This document shows, one piece after another, positions 33,620-41,943 of a DNA stretch of 64,000 nucleotides. Under the pieces are notes generated by a model. It was not told where the DNA came from, ran no database searches, and saw only the letters and a program-made list of their open reading frames with translations. The position numbers and the translations under genes are program-made. How positions within the stretch are numbered: the stretch's first letter is position 1; every line of letters begins with the position of its first letter. The DNA comes from Neptunomonas sp. (GTDB lineage: Bacteria; Pseudomonadota; Gammaproteobacteria; Pseudomonadales; Balneatricaceae): positions 38,153-102,152 of the forward strand of contig NZ_JADGEV010000012.1 in NCBI RefSeq assembly GCF_016744175.1, given 5' to 3'.

Positions 33620-34087
33620 TTACACGCCGTCAGTTAAAAACTGGTTCATGATCTCGATTACCTCGGTTTCATCCTCTGCACCCAACCCTAAAAACGACCT
33701 CGCTTCGATATTCCTTTCATCTGCACCAAGCTGCTGAGTGGCGGCATAAGCTTCTGTGCCTGGGCCGGTACTCACACCTGCTTCGTTATTGCCCCAGAAC
33801 GGGAAGATGGTGTCTCTTAAATGTAGATGTTGGCCGTGGAGGATTTTATCCACCGGTACGCCTTTGCGTTGCTTGGCTTTTAGTGTGGATGCGGCCAATG
33901 GTGCCCATGGGGTGCCGTCTGGATCTTGCTGGTTATCGAAGTGGTCACGGGTGCGCTCGTGCAAGTATTCGGCTATCTCCATCATCGCGGGCTGTGTATC
34001 ACTCACGTTAGCAATGAGCTGATCCAGTACGGCGGTAACGGCTTGGCTGTCGTAGTTGATGCTGATGTTTGATTGAGTGCCCGCCAT
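33620..34087 (-). CDS. Phage virion morphogenesis protein (Mu gpG-like)
   Basis: A 155-residue protein with the gpG pattern: MMEIAEYLHERTRDHFDNQQDPDGTPWAPLAASTLKAKQR and LHLRDTIFPFWGNNEAGVSTG, EARSFLGLG. In Mu-like phages this protein acts in head or tail completion. It overlaps the gp30-like gene by one base. Confidence 0.9.
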   Translation of the reverse strand: MAGTQSNISINYDSQAVTAVLDQLIANVSDTQPAMMEIAEYLHERTRDHFDNQQDPDGTPWAPLAASTLKAKQRKGVPVDKILHGQHLHLRDTIFPFWGNNEAGVSTGPGTEAYAATQQLGADERNIEARSFLGLGAEDETEVIEIMNQFLTDGV

Positions 34088-35313
34088 TATTCACTGTCCT
34101 CTAGGCTGCTATAAACCTGTACACCTTGGCGTAGGCTATTGGCCTGCTGGGTGCCTGTTACGATGCTGGTCGCCCATGTGCCGTTCGTTATTTCAAAGAT
34201 ACTGTGGGTCAGTTCTGCTTCACCGGCTATCTGAAACCGGCTTATATAGCGCCGCTTTAGTTTGTATTTGCCTGGGCGTGCTTGGTCGGGTTCTAGCATG
34301 TTCCAGATCTCGTCGGGCTGGATTAATGCGCGGGCGAGTAGGCGGGTATAGCGTTTGTCTTTTATGGCTGTTGTTATTCTCTCGCCATTGGCGTTCTTAA
34401 ATAACAGTTCGTTAATCGCAAGCGCTTCGTTCTTTATATCTTTGAATATGCTTGTATCAGCTAGACCAAACTCATCTAAAAACGCTTTTACATACACCTC
34501 ATCTGCTAGGCCATCGGCCATCAATACAGATTCTGACACAGCAGTGGGTGCAGGTAGCGGTGGCTTAGCGGCAGGCCCAATGGGTATAGGCTTAACCGTC
34601 GGCAGCTCTGCTGGTTTGAGTGTGGCGTGGCGCAACCAACTGGCACCAGGGCGATGTTCAAAGCCTGGATCAATACCTAGCGGGATTTGTATTACTTCGC
34701 CGGTACGTTTATCCAGGTACTCTTTAAAGGTATCTTGCGGGGCTTGGTCTGGCAGTGTTTTACCGTTGCGTTGCATCCAACGGCGTGAGCGCGGGAAGGC
34801 TTTGCACTTACAGCCATAACCATTAGAGGGGCTGTGTACTTGCCACCAAGGATCGTTTGCTAGTAATAGTAATCTGTCCCATGCTTTATGCTGGGGCCGG
34901 TAATGCTCGGCACCTGAATGGCGATACTCTTTATAGGGAAACTGCTTCTGGAATGCCGGATCGGCCATCTGCGCTTCTCGCCCTGCATTGTATGCCTGGC
35001 GTATATTGGTTTCGTAAATGAGACGACTACGCCAGTGACGACTCCCGTTGTAATCCCAACCCTCTTTTTGAACGATGGAATCGAACCGCTTGCGAAAGTC
35101 TTGCAGTGTCTCGCCACCCTCAATCGCCCCTTGTAGTGCATTAGCAAAGCCCTCGATGATGGATGTTTTATTCGCACCAGCCACCATAAAAGCATGGTCG
35201 TGTTGCTGGTCGTATACGTCTTGCCAACCGTTAGTCGGCAGCGGTAGTTTCTGGTTGAAGTAGTCGATCGCTTCTTTAAACGGGCGGCTTCCGTACTCTG
35301 CAACGCTGGGCAT
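34087..35313 (-). CDS. Minor head protein F (Mu gp30) with C-terminal PBECR nuclease-like domain
   Basis: A 408-residue protein. Residues ~1-200 are the Mu F domain (FRKRFDSIVQKEGWDYNGSRHWRSRLIYETNIRQAYNAGREAQM, then YRHSGAEHYRPQHKAWD and NGYGCKCK with the metal-binding His/Cys positions). After a Pro-rich linker, residues ~290-400 (AIKDKRYTRLLARALIQPDEIWNMLE, RRYISRFQIAGEAELTHSIFEITNGTWATSIVTG) resemble the phage Barnase-EndoU-ColicinE5-RelE-like (PBECR) nuclease domain. Such head-borne domains may act on entry into the host. The nuclease role is inferred. Confidence 0.85.
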   Translation of the reverse strand: MPSVAEYGSRPFKEAIDYFNQKLPLPTNGWQDVYDQQHDHAFMVAGANKTSIIEGFANALQGAIEGGETLQDFRKRFDSIVQKEGWDYNGSRHWRSRLIYETNIRQAYNAGREAQMADPAFQKQFPYKEYRHSGAEHYRPQHKAWDRLLLLANDPWWQVHSPSNGYGCKCKAFPRSRRWMQRNGKTLPDQAPQDTFKEYLDKRTGEVIQIPLGIDPGFEHRPGASWLRHATLKPAELPTVKPIPIGPAAKPPLPAPTAVSESVLMADGLADEVYVKAFLDEFGLADTSIFKDIKNEALAINELLFKNANGERITTAIKDKRYTRLLARALIQPDEIWNMLEPDQARPGKYKLKRRYISRFQIAGEAELTHSIFEITNGTWATSIVTGTQQANSLRQGVQVYSSLEDSE

Positions 35314-36905
35314 TACTGCGCATCCTGCAATAATTCATAACGCCCCGCTAAGCTAGCGGCTGACAGTGCTTGATTCATGGCATCGGCTAACTGATCAACC
35401 GGCATGTCTAATGCTAGCAAGCCCTCGCGTATCTCCTCTAATGAGGCGGCGTTATCCACTAAGGTTTTGATCTGGTCGATCATCTGGGTGGTGGCTTTGT
35501 TGGCCATGCCTTGCAGCTGACTCACATACGCCTCCACTACATCGGCGGTTTCTTGTGCTTTAAGCGCGGCCAGTTTAGCGTCGGGTGCTTCTTTCTTGTC
35601 GGCAGCTTTCGCGGCCTTTTTGTCATCTTCCGGTTCTACCTGTTGAGGCATACCTAAGATCGGCTCGTCTTTCTCAGCCTCTGGAATCATTAGCTTTTCA
35701 TGTGCCCATGCTTGTGGAATACGCATACCCAGCGACACCAAGCCTGGCAAACGTTCGCTGTAAGTGGCGATATCTTCCGGCTCGCTGGTATCAAATCGAT
35801 ATTTAGGATGGCGACGCGGATCACCGGCCGCACGGCCATTGAGCATCCATAGCGGGTAAACGATATCCCGCGTGATGGTGCTGGCCAGTTGGCGAAGATC
35901 TGAATCGCGCAGCTCTTGGCGTACTTCGTTATGTACATTGCCCAGTGCGTTGGTGCTGCTTTTGCCATCGGCTTGGCTAGTAAGCGTGCCGCCTAAGATT
36001 GCTTTGGATTGCGTACGTTCACACCAGCTCATCATCGCCTCATAGGGAGACGATGCACCTTTAGCGGCTTCTTGGAATTCGATCTCCATGCCTTTGGGGA
36101 TAATGCCACCGGCGTTATGACCAATACTCATCACCGCCTGCAGCAGAGTATTCTTCTCTTTATCACTGGCACCGCTTGGGTATTTACCCAGACGCAGCGG
36201 TAAACCATAGATCTCTAAAAACTCGGCCAGATCACGCACACTGTAGTTTTTAAAGAGAAACGGCCACGCCAATACACGGGTTAAGCCGTTACGCCCTGGG
36301 TAGCCCGACTTAGAGCGATGAATATGACGCACCCAACCAAACGCTTGCAGCTCTGCGCCTTCATGACTGTTATCGCGCAGGCGTATCTGGTTACGGTTGT
36401 CGGGGTTTAATTGGAACCAGTTCTGAGGGCGGTAGTGAGCCGCATTAATCAACCAGCTGTTATTCCACTGCGTCCATTCCAGCTCGATATTTGAGAAGCC
36501 TTTTAAGATCGCATCGGCCATATCGGTGACAACATCTTCAAAGTCGGGGATCTCATCTAATAGCTCTTGTACCAGGGCGGCATCTTTCTTCTCTGACTCG
36601 GACGCATTACGGCAGGGTTCGACGCTACCAGTAATGGTGAGCAGGGCCAGCTTACGTTTTTGCAGTTCACTGAATACGTGGCCGTCTTTCTCTTCGATAT
36701 CTTCGCCCAAATCTGACTGAGCAATGATGTTGCCTTGCTCCGCTTCGCGCATGATTCTGCCCAGGCGTGAAGGGGTGAGGCCCGATGATGGATGCTCGGC
36801 AAAGTGTTTCTGCAGATGGCTGAGTTTAGATTCATCAGTCTGAAGCTCATTCTCGCTCGGCCATGCCAGTGCGTTGCCGTTGATGTCTATTAATCGGTTG
36901 CTCAT
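35313..36905 (-). CDS. Portal protein (Mu gp29-like, DUF935)
   Basis: The 530-residue protein starts at MSNRLIDINGNALAW (36905), coupled to the terminase stop as TAATG; an ATG two codons upstream (36911) is possible. DUF935 features include VVTDMADAILKGFSNIELEWTQWNNSWLINAAHYRPQNWFQ, DLAEFLEIYGLPLRLGKYPSGASDKEK and LGGTLTSQADGKSSTNALGNVHNEVR. It forms the dodecameric DNA gate of the head. Confidence 0.9.
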   Translation of the reverse strand: MSNRLIDINGNALAWPSENELQTDESKLSHLQKHFAEHPSSGLTPSRLGRIMREAEQGNIIAQSDLGEDIEEKDGHVFSELQKRKLALLTITGSVEPCRNASESEKKDAALVQELLDEIPDFEDVVTDMADAILKGFSNIELEWTQWNNSWLINAAHYRPQNWFQLNPDNRNQIRLRDNSHEGAELQAFGWVRHIHRSKSGYPGRNGLTRVLAWPFLFKNYSVRDLAEFLEIYGLPLRLGKYPSGASDKEKNTLLQAVMSIGHNAGGIIPKGMEIEFQEAAKGASSPYEAMMSWCERTQSKAILGGTLTSQADGKSSTNALGNVHNEVRQELRDSDLRQLASTITRDIVYPLWMLNGRAAGDPRRHPKYRFDTSEPEDIATYSERLPGLVSLGMRIPQAWAHEKLMIPEAEKDEPILGMPQQVEPEDDKKAAKAADKKEAPDAKLAALKAQETADVVEAYVSQLQGMANKATTQMIDQIKTLVDNAASLEEIREGLLALDMPVDQLADAMNQALSAASLAGRYELLQDAQ

Positions 36906-38500
36906 TACCATGCACCGCCTTTAAAACTGTTATCTGAATCGTTGTCTTCATCACTATCGGGATCACTGCCAGCGTGGCGCTCAGGCAGTGGGGTAAACTC
37001 AATCGTCACACCTTCCATATAACTGGCACGCACCACCATCGCATAAGCCACCGCGCTATCACCGTGACGTTGCTTGCCATCCTCACCGGTACCGCTGCCT
37101 TTTTCGACTTGGGGTATGCCACGGTTCACGATGATTGTGCGCAGATCACTGACCACATCTAATGACTTAGGGATCTCAATGTCGTTGTCTTCAAACTTGG
37201 CTTTGAGCTTAGGCATCCACTCGCGGTACCAGGGTTGGTTGAGCATCACTTGCTCGATCATTTCAGTGCCGTATTTATCAGCGGCTTTCTCGGCCAGTGA
37301 TCCACCGTTACCCGTGGCATCAAAGGCGGCACCGGTAAAGCGGGGTAGGTTATCGATTACATAGAACATGATCTGTTCTTGCTGGGAGTAGGGCACATTG
37401 CGCAGTTCTAGATGGAACGGTACGCGAATACTGGTATCAGGATTTATTGTGCCCACAGCAAAGATAGAAAGGTCACCTTTGCGGGCAAAATCCTCGCCGA
37501 AGACATGGTTATGATCGAGGTTTAACTGTGCCAAAAACGGCGCTACGTGATCTTCTAACCACTCGTTTATTTCGGCTTCACGTTGGATCACCGGCCACTT
37601 CTCAAAGTCTTTGGGTGACTCAAAAGCAATGATCTGGTTTTCTGGATGCATGGCGCGTTCGATCAAACCACGCGATATATAAGCACCGCCGCCTTGCTTA
37701 GGTGTGCAGTAGTACTCTTCTAGCGCATCTTCTTCGGTGGCGGTATCGCGTAATAGATCAGCTTTCCATTGATCCTCGGCTTCTTGGCTCCACACTTTGC
37801 GGGTTATTTGGCATATGCGCTGATACAGTCCCTCGTTACAGGCATCGTCTAACGTGATGGTATGCACCGAGTAACGTTTACGCCCCGCGCGACTGTCTTG
37901 AATCAGGGTGTTGAATAGATTATCCACGCCATTATGAGTAGAGATTAGCCGAACACGGCTACCCCACATCGTAAGCGCTAGCGCAGCTTTTAATACTTCG
38001 GCTAAGCGATCATGAAAGGCGGCTTCATCTATGGTGACGTTCCCTTGCATGCCTCGTAAGTTAGCAGGGTTAGAACTGAGCGCTTGCACCTTAAAGCCAG
38101 AAGCGAAGATCACCACAAAGGTGAGTATCTCTTTGCCGTCTTTACCGGCATCAATAAAGATCTCTTCGTGTATTTCGCCTGCCGCTTTATCAAAAGCCTT
38201 GGCCCACATGGCGGCCGCTTCGATAAATTCGCGGGCCATCTCTTTGTTAGAGCCCACATAGAAGTGGTTGCAACCGCCTTCATGTTTGGTGGTGCTGGCG
38301 CACAAAGTAGCATCAGCTGCTTCGGCCCAGGTTAAACCGGTACGGCGAGATTTTTCAGCAATCTTGAGAGGTGACTCATCAGCAATCCAACGCTTTTGAT
38401 AACCGAGTAATAGCTCGGCAGGGTCGAACTGCTGCAAAGAAACAAGCGTATCGGCAACCGCTTGAGCGAGAGGTTTAAGGGGCTGATTAGGAGCGCTCAC
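36905..38500 (-). CDS. Terminase large subunit (Mu gp28-like)
   Basis: A 531-residue packaging motor starting at GTG (38500). The ATPase has a Walker A-like EKSRRTGLTWAEA near residue 48 and Walker B GNVTIDEAAF near residue 160. The nuclease domain carries acidic residues in FGEDFARKGDLSIF (about 345), FDATGNG (about 395) and RHGDSAVA (about 490). Mu-type phages package headful from the prophage end into host DNA, with a small subunit upstream. The start overlaps a small gene by 14 bases. Confidence 0.92.
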   Translation of the reverse strand: MSAPNQPLKPLAQAVADTLVSLQQFDPAELLLGYQKRWIADESPLKIAEKSRRTGLTWAEAADATLCASTTKHEGGCNHFYVGSNKEMAREFIEAAAMWAKAFDKAAGEIHEEIFIDAGKDGKEILTFVVIFASGFKVQALSSNPANLRGMQGNVTIDEAAFHDRLAEVLKAALALTMWGSRVRLISTHNGVDNLFNTLIQDSRAGRKRYSVHTITLDDACNEGLYQRICQITRKVWSQEAEDQWKADLLRDTATEEDALEEYYCTPKQGGGAYISRGLIERAMHPENQIIAFESPKDFEKWPVIQREAEINEWLEDHVAPFLAQLNLDHNHVFGEDFARKGDLSIFAVGTINPDTSIRVPFHLELRNVPYSQQEQIMFYVIDNLPRFTGAAFDATGNGGSLAEKAADKYGTEMIEQVMLNQPWYREWMPKLKAKFEDNDIEIPKSLDVVSDLRTIIVNRGIPQVEKGSGTGEDGKQRHGDSAVAYAMVVRASYMEGVTIEFTPLPERHAGSDPDSDEDNDSDNSFKGGAW

Positions 38501-38585
38501 TTAAAAAACCTCTCACGAATGCAGCTACTACAATGGCACCGCTGAGGAGTTCAGCCGCTTTGACAATGGCTTCGGGTAAGGTCAT
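38487..38585 (-). CDS. Small phage membrane-type protein, 32 residues
   Basis: A short gene reads MTLPEAIVKAAELLSGAIVV and ends RGFLSERS. GGGGA lies 8 bases before its ATG. Its ATG overlaps the gp27-like stop (TAATG) and its end overlaps the terminase GTG start. The tight fit supports a real gene that links translation of its neighbours. A hydrophobic centre suggests membrane contact. No family is known. Confidence 0.55.
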   Translation of the reverse strand: MTLPEAIVKAAELLSGAIVVAAFVRGFLSERS

Positions 38586-39157
38586 TACACAATCCCCAGT
38601 ATCTGTTGCTTGATCGCTTTTACACCGTCACGCGTTAAGCCCTGACTTTTGGCGACTTCTTCAACCATATTGGCGGCTTCTTCAGCAAAGGCGGTGCGGA
38701 TCTCTTTCTCACGTTTATGGCTGGCCATCGCCGCTTGCTCGACACGTTGAATGGCCAAGGCTAATTGGCTCAGTGCTTTAGGTTCTACCGGATCGCCGGA
38801 CTCACTCATCGCCATGCCGGTCTCAAACGCCATGGTGCGCACCACTTCTTGAAGCAGCTTGCCGACTTCTGAGGTGGGTTGGTCGCCAAGCTTGGCTGTC
38901 CAGACTTCGGCCACTTCACGCGCCTGGCGAATCTTCGCGCCGACTTCTTCCATGCGTGATGCATAGCGATTAAGACCCGAGCGGGAGAGCTTGGCTTTAT
39001 CTGCTAGCCCTGCCTCTTTGATCTGGGTATTAACAAGGTCGAGAATCTCTTGCTGCTGTAGGCGACCATCACGCAGCATGGTGTTAAGTTCACGCTTAAT
39101 CTCTTCGGGTAGCAGGTCGATTTTAGAGCGACGACCACGCGTTTTTTTATCTGCCAT
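38585..39157 (-). CDS. Terminase small subunit-like protein (Mu gp27-like, DUF3486)
   Basis: Start at MADKKTRGRRSKIDLLPEEIKRELNTML (39157), one base after the previous stop. The 190-residue protein matches DUF3486: an N-terminal DNA-binding helix region and SRSGLNRYASRMEEVGAKIRQAREVAEVW. It probably recognises the prophage end for packaging. It sits directly upstream of the large subunit as in Mu. Confidence 0.88.
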   Translation of the reverse strand: MADKKTRGRRSKIDLLPEEIKRELNTMLRDGRLQQQEILDLVNTQIKEAGLADKAKLSRSGLNRYASRMEEVGAKIRQAREVAEVWTAKLGDQPTSEVGKLLQEVVRTMAFETGMAMSESGDPVEPKALSQLALAIQRVEQAAMASHKREKEIRTAFAEEAANMVEEVAKSQGLTRDGVKAIKQQILGIV

Positions 39158-39158
39158 A

Positions 39159-39446
39159 TCAACGTGCCCGTGGCTTTTTAACACCAGGCACGGTGGCACG
39201 GCCTTCGGCTGCATCTTGGCCTCGTGCGGTAAGTGTGCCCACGTAACAACCCGCCACATCGGCGATGGTGATAAGCCCTTGTTCTTGCAGCCAGCTTAAG
39301 TGGTTACGTACCGCATCACGGCTTAGGCGATGGGCATATAAGTCGAGGCACTGCTGAATAATGGACTCGTTGGCATCACCCCCGCAGTCGATCAGTCCTC
39401 GAAGAATAACCAGACGCTGATCTTCATCTAATAGCTGGCGCATCAT
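39159..39446 (-). CDS. Winged-helix phage protein (VpaChn25_0724 / gp26-like)
   Basis: A 95-residue protein: LVILRGLIDCGGDANESIIQQCLDLYAHRLSRDAVRNHLSWLQEQGLIT, then GTLTARGQDAAEGRATVPGVKKP. This matches a small winged-helix family seen between DUF2730 and gp27 in Mu-like phages. It likely takes part in packaging or regulation. Its ATG overlaps the DUF2730 stop. Confidence 0.85.
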   Translation of the reverse strand: MMRQLLDEDQRLVILRGLIDCGGDANESIIQQCLDLYAHRLSRDAVRNHLSWLQEQGLITIADVAGCYVGTLTARGQDAAEGRATVPGVKKPRAR

Positions 39447-39751
39447 GATCTCTCCTTCAATTCGTTTTCAAGTAACAGATCAGCCAAGCGCCTCACCTGT
39501 GGCAGTTCAGAATTTAAGGCGAGGATGGCTCCCCTTAACTCACTAATCTCTAGCTGCAGCCGGTGTAATTCTCGCTCACTGGGCAAGTCATCCAAGCGCT
39601 GATCTATGCGTTTTATTTCGCTGTGCAAGGTGTCGACTGACTCACGTTTGGCATAGGTCTTGGCGAGTAACGCCATAATCACCATGGCGATGGTGGTGAT
39701 CGTGGCCCACAGCGGAGCCCAATATTTAGCGATGATTTCCATAACGGTCAT
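39443..39751 (-). CDS. DUF2730 membrane-anchored coiled-coil protein
   Basis: A 102-residue protein with one membrane helix (WAPLWATITTIAMVIMALLAKTY, about 11-33) and a long coiled coil after it (IKRIDQRLDDLPSERELHRLQLEISELRGAI). AGGAG is 4 bases before the chosen ATG. DUF2730 genes lie at this place in Mu-like phages; the role is unknown. Confidence 0.85.
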   Translation of the reverse strand: MTVMEIIAKYWAPLWATITTIAMVIMALLAKTYAKRESVDTLHSEIKRIDQRLDDLPSERELHRLQLEISELRGAILALNSELPQVRRLADLLLENELKERS

Positions 39752-39947
39752 TTATCTCCTGACAACTAATACAGTGCTGTACGCCTGGCAATGCATCGCG
39801 TCGCCCCTGGGCAATACTGAGCCCACAATCAACACAATGGGTGGCGGATTCGCCATGGGGGAGGCGGGAACAAATATCAGCAACACGCTTATCGGTTGCT
39901 GCCTGAAGTTTCTGGTTAGTCCGTTCCAGTAGCTCTTCGTGATTCAT
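39726..39947 (-). CDS. TraR/DksA-type C4 zinc-finger protein
   Basis: A 73-residue protein with CVDCGLSIAQGRRDALPGVQHCISCQ, the four-cysteine finger of TraR/DksA. Such short phage versions may bind RNA polymerase through the secondary channel and alter host transcription. It overlaps the Rz gene end by 32 bases and the DUF2730 gene start. Confidence 0.88.
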   Translation of the reverse strand: MNHEELLERTNQKLQAATDKRVADICSRLPHGESATHCVDCGLSIAQGRRDALPGVQHCISCQEINDRYGNHR

Positions 39948-40482
39948 TAACTTTCTCTTCGTATTCGATCAGTTGGATTAGCTGCGTTTCGATCTGTTGG
40001 CAGCGTCCGCCGTAGTCAATGACATGGCGCAGAATGTCTTGCTGGTTAACATCGCTAACGGTGGCGTTAAGTTCTGCTGATGCTGCGATTGATGGATCAG
40101 CGGCGTCGGTGCTGCTGGCTTCTCGATCAGCTCCGGTGGGTAGATCGTCGGTGGGCAGATCTGCACCGATGGCGCGGTTGTACAGCCCGACAAAACCACG
40201 AGTGATAGAACAATCAGGGCGCGATACATGGGCAATCCTCTTTTCTAGTTCGTTGGCGGTTTTGGCTAACGTGGCTTTTTGTTGGCGTAACTGAGCAACA
40301 CTCTCGTTGGCCGTGGTGAGCTGTTGCTGGTAATGCTTACGTAAGGTCTGCTCTACGGCGGCAATGGCTTTAGATTGCTGGGCCTCGTGGGCCTCATTAG
40401 CAGTGCTGTAGCCATAAAAATAGCCGCCGACAGAGCAGAGAAAACAAGAAAATAGTGCTGCAAAAATAAGGTTTTTAGTCAT
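39916..40482 (-). CDS. Rz-like i-spanin
   Basis: Start at MTKNLIFAALFSC (40482), 8 bases after AAGG; an earlier ATG (40491) is less likely. The 188-residue protein has an N-terminal inner-membrane helix (about 4-24) and a long periplasmic coiled coil (AVEQTLRKHYQQQLTTANESVAQLRQQKATLAKTANELEKRI). With Rz1 it spans the periplasm and fuses the membranes at lysis. Confidence 0.85.
   Translation of the reverse strand: MTKNLIFAALFSCFLCSVGGYFYGYSTANEAHEAQQSKAIAAVEQTLRKHYQQQLTTANESVAQLRQQKATLAKTANELEKRIAHVSRPDCSITRGFVGLYNRAIGADLPTDDLPTGADREASSTDAADPSIAASAELNATVSDVNQQDILRHVIDYGGRCQQIETQLIQLIEYEEKVNESRRATGTD
39978..40229 (-). CDS. Rz1-like o-spanin lipoprotein nested in Rz
   Basis: An 83-residue frame lies wholly inside the Rz gene in another frame. 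It starts at ATG 40229 (AGGA 7 bases upstream) with signal sequence MYRALIVLSLVVLSGC; the lipobox LSGC puts the lipid-bearing cysteine at residue 16. A Pro-rich stretch (CPPTIYPPELIEKPAAPTP) follows, as in Rz1. The nested Rz/Rz1 pair is typical of Gram-negative phages. Confidence 0.82.
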   Translation of the reverse strand: MYRALIVLSLVVLSGCTTAPSVQICPPTIYPPELIEKPAAPTPLIHQSQHQQNLTPPLAMLTSKTFCAMSLTTADAANRSKRS

Positions 40483-41107
40483 GACAAACACCTTGGCCCC
40501 ATCCGGCCTGTTGATAACGGGGTGTTAATAGACGAAGGATGCGGCGTGGATAGCCACGGTTCTCGCGAAACTGTGATTTCCCGCGCCCCGCGTTGTATTT
40601 TTCGACGTTATCCCACCACAGCCAGCGGCTATCACCGGCAGCGTTAGCGGCTTTTTTGTCACGTAACACCCAGCCTAAACCGCCGTTGTAGGCGCTGAGC
40701 GTCATGGCCCAACGGTCACAGTAGGTATCGGCTTTTAGTTTTGAATACAGCCAGAAGTCATAGCGGGCCAGTGCTCGCAGCGCCCAGGTAGGGTTGGTCG
40801 GTTGAGGATTATTTAAGCGGCTATCAATGGCAGGAATCCAACGTGCCGTGCCTGGCATAAATTGGGCAAGTCCTTTTGCTCCGACGGCACTCACGGCGCT
40901 CTTGTTCCAGGCGCTCTCTTGGTGAATTTGTGCCGCCATCACAGCAATAGGTGCGTTGATACCCCATATCAACCGTGCTTGGCGGGTTAGCTCGTTGCGG
41001 TAGCGGCTAGATTCATGAGGGATTTGGGCAGCGTTTGCGGGTGTGATGTAGACCACCGATACAACAAACCACAACACTAACACCGTCCCGACTATCAGCC
41101 TTGCCAT
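40475..41107 (-). CDS. Endolysin: SLT-type lytic transglycosylase
   Basis: A 210-residue enzyme with an N-terminal hydrophobic helix (about 3-24, ending PANA), suggesting a Sec signal or signal-arrest-release anchor. The goose-lysozyme-type motifs are present: HQESAWN with catalytic Glu (about residue 63), AVGAKGLAQFMPGTA and TLSAYNGGLGWV. It cleaves peptidoglycan glycan strands during lysis. It follows the holin by one base. Confidence 0.9.
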   Translation of the reverse strand: MARLIVGTVLVLWFVVSVVYITPANAAQIPHESSRYRNELTRQARLIWGINAPIAVMAAQIHQESAWNKSAVSAVGAKGLAQFMPGTARWIPAIDSRLNNPQPTNPTWALRALARYDFWLYSKLKADTYCDRWAMTLSAYNGGLGWVLRDKKAANAAGDSRWLWWDNVEKYNAGRGKSQFRENRGYPRRILRLLTPRYQQAGWGQGVCHD

Positions 41108-41108
41108 G

Positions 41109-41384
41109 CTATGCGCCCAGTGCGATGGCGATGATGATGGCCGACACTACAATGGCTCGGCGGATCATCGCGGTGCTTTTACTGCAATCAATTTTTGGGT
41201 TGTCAGGTCGAGCGTAGGGAAACAACGAACGATCAACCCAGTAACCTAGCACCGCTGCCAGTACAACCAAGCTAACTTTATAGAGAGTGACAGGGAGTTG
41301 GTGTGGTGCAAGTAAGCCGATACCGACAGTTAGCGCTATGGCGATCACAATCCAGATAGTGAGTCGTGGTAGTTTTTCAAACAT
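41109..41384 (-). CDS. Putative holin
   Basis: A 91-residue protein with three hydrophobic segments (about 8-27, 32-50 and 72-90) and a positively charged loop. It matches small phage holins and stands first in the lysis cassette. It would form lesions that free the endolysin. The ATG is directly preceded by the arm of an inverted repeat, with AAGGA before it. Confidence 0.75.
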   Translation of the reverse strand: MFEKLPRLTIWIVIAIALTVGIGLLAPHQLPVTLYKVSLVVLAAVLGYWVDRSLFPYARPDNPKIDCSKSTAMIRRAIVVSAIIIAIALGA

Positions 41385-41439
41385 GCTGACATTCCTTATT
41401 GTTTGCGTAAAACGCTAGATCAATAGTGGTGATGTCAGC
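41385..41439 (-). promoter_or_regulatory. Inverted repeat ending at the holin start codon
   Basis: In mRNA order GCTGACAT (41432..41439) and ATGTCAGC (41385..41392) are perfect complements 39 bases apart. The second arm fills the whole spacer between AAGGA and the ATG. The loop holds a smaller stem GCGT/ACGC. Similar designs occur at mor and the protease gene. Confidence 0.55.
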
Positions 41440-41462
41440 AGTGTATAAAGCGTGGTGCTAGC

Positions 41463-41486
41463 GGATTAGAAGAAGGAGTTCAGTGG
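41463..41486 (-). promoter_or_regulatory. Late activation motif, copy 3
   Basis: The leftward strand reads CCACTGAAC, nine bases, TAATCC, 79 bases before the holin start. TTATAC lies further downstream. It is upstream of the lysis/packaging unit and just downstream of the mor stop. Confidence 0.6.
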
Positions 41487-41499
41487 CTGGTCGAACGAC

Positions 41500-41943
41500 T
41501 TAGTTAAATAGATCAGGTGTGGCTGGTTCAATCTGGATCGGCGTCTCTTTCAAAATACGCCACACCCAGCGGTCTGTTAGTTTGTATTTTAAAGCTAGCT
41601 CAGTTACGGCAGCGTTCGCCGTTTTTCCATCACGTACCGCCGCCTCAAATGCAGAGCAAATATCGAGGTCACGTAAGCGCCTAACAGCAACGTGGCACTG
41701 GGGTATATACAGCGGTTCACCGCCTGCATATAACGCCAGCTTTTGGGTTTCATCATGGCCTATCTGTTGAGACAGAGCATCGAGTGCTGCACGGCCCAAA
41801 CGGTTAGCACCCAAGCGCATAGGCAATGTAGTGCCTCCAAAGCGTTCAACCAACTTGAGTGTTGCAGGCATACCGATGGCCGCTGCAACCGCATGGATCG
41901 AGTCGGGTAATAGGCTTTGTAATTTGGCGATTTGAGTGGTCAT
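41500..41943 (-). CDS. Mor-family transcription activator
   Basis: A 147-residue protein of the Mu Mor/C family: a dimerisation region (HAVAAAIGMPATLKLVERFGGTTLPMR) and a C-terminal helix-turn-helix (NAAVTELALKYKLTDRWVWRILKE). The first half also has GGEPLYIPQCHVAVRRLRDLDI, typical of the family. Mu has two such activators for middle and late genes; only one is present here, so it probably activates the late units. GAGG lies 8 bases before the ATG inside an inverted repeat. Confidence 0.9.
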   Translation of the reverse strand: MTTQIAKLQSLLPDSIHAVAAAIGMPATLKLVERFGGTTLPMRLGANRLGRAALDALSQQIGHDETQKLALYAGGEPLYIPQCHVAVRRLRDLDICSAFEAAVRDGKTANAAVTELALKYKLTDRWVWRILKETPIQIEPATPDLFN

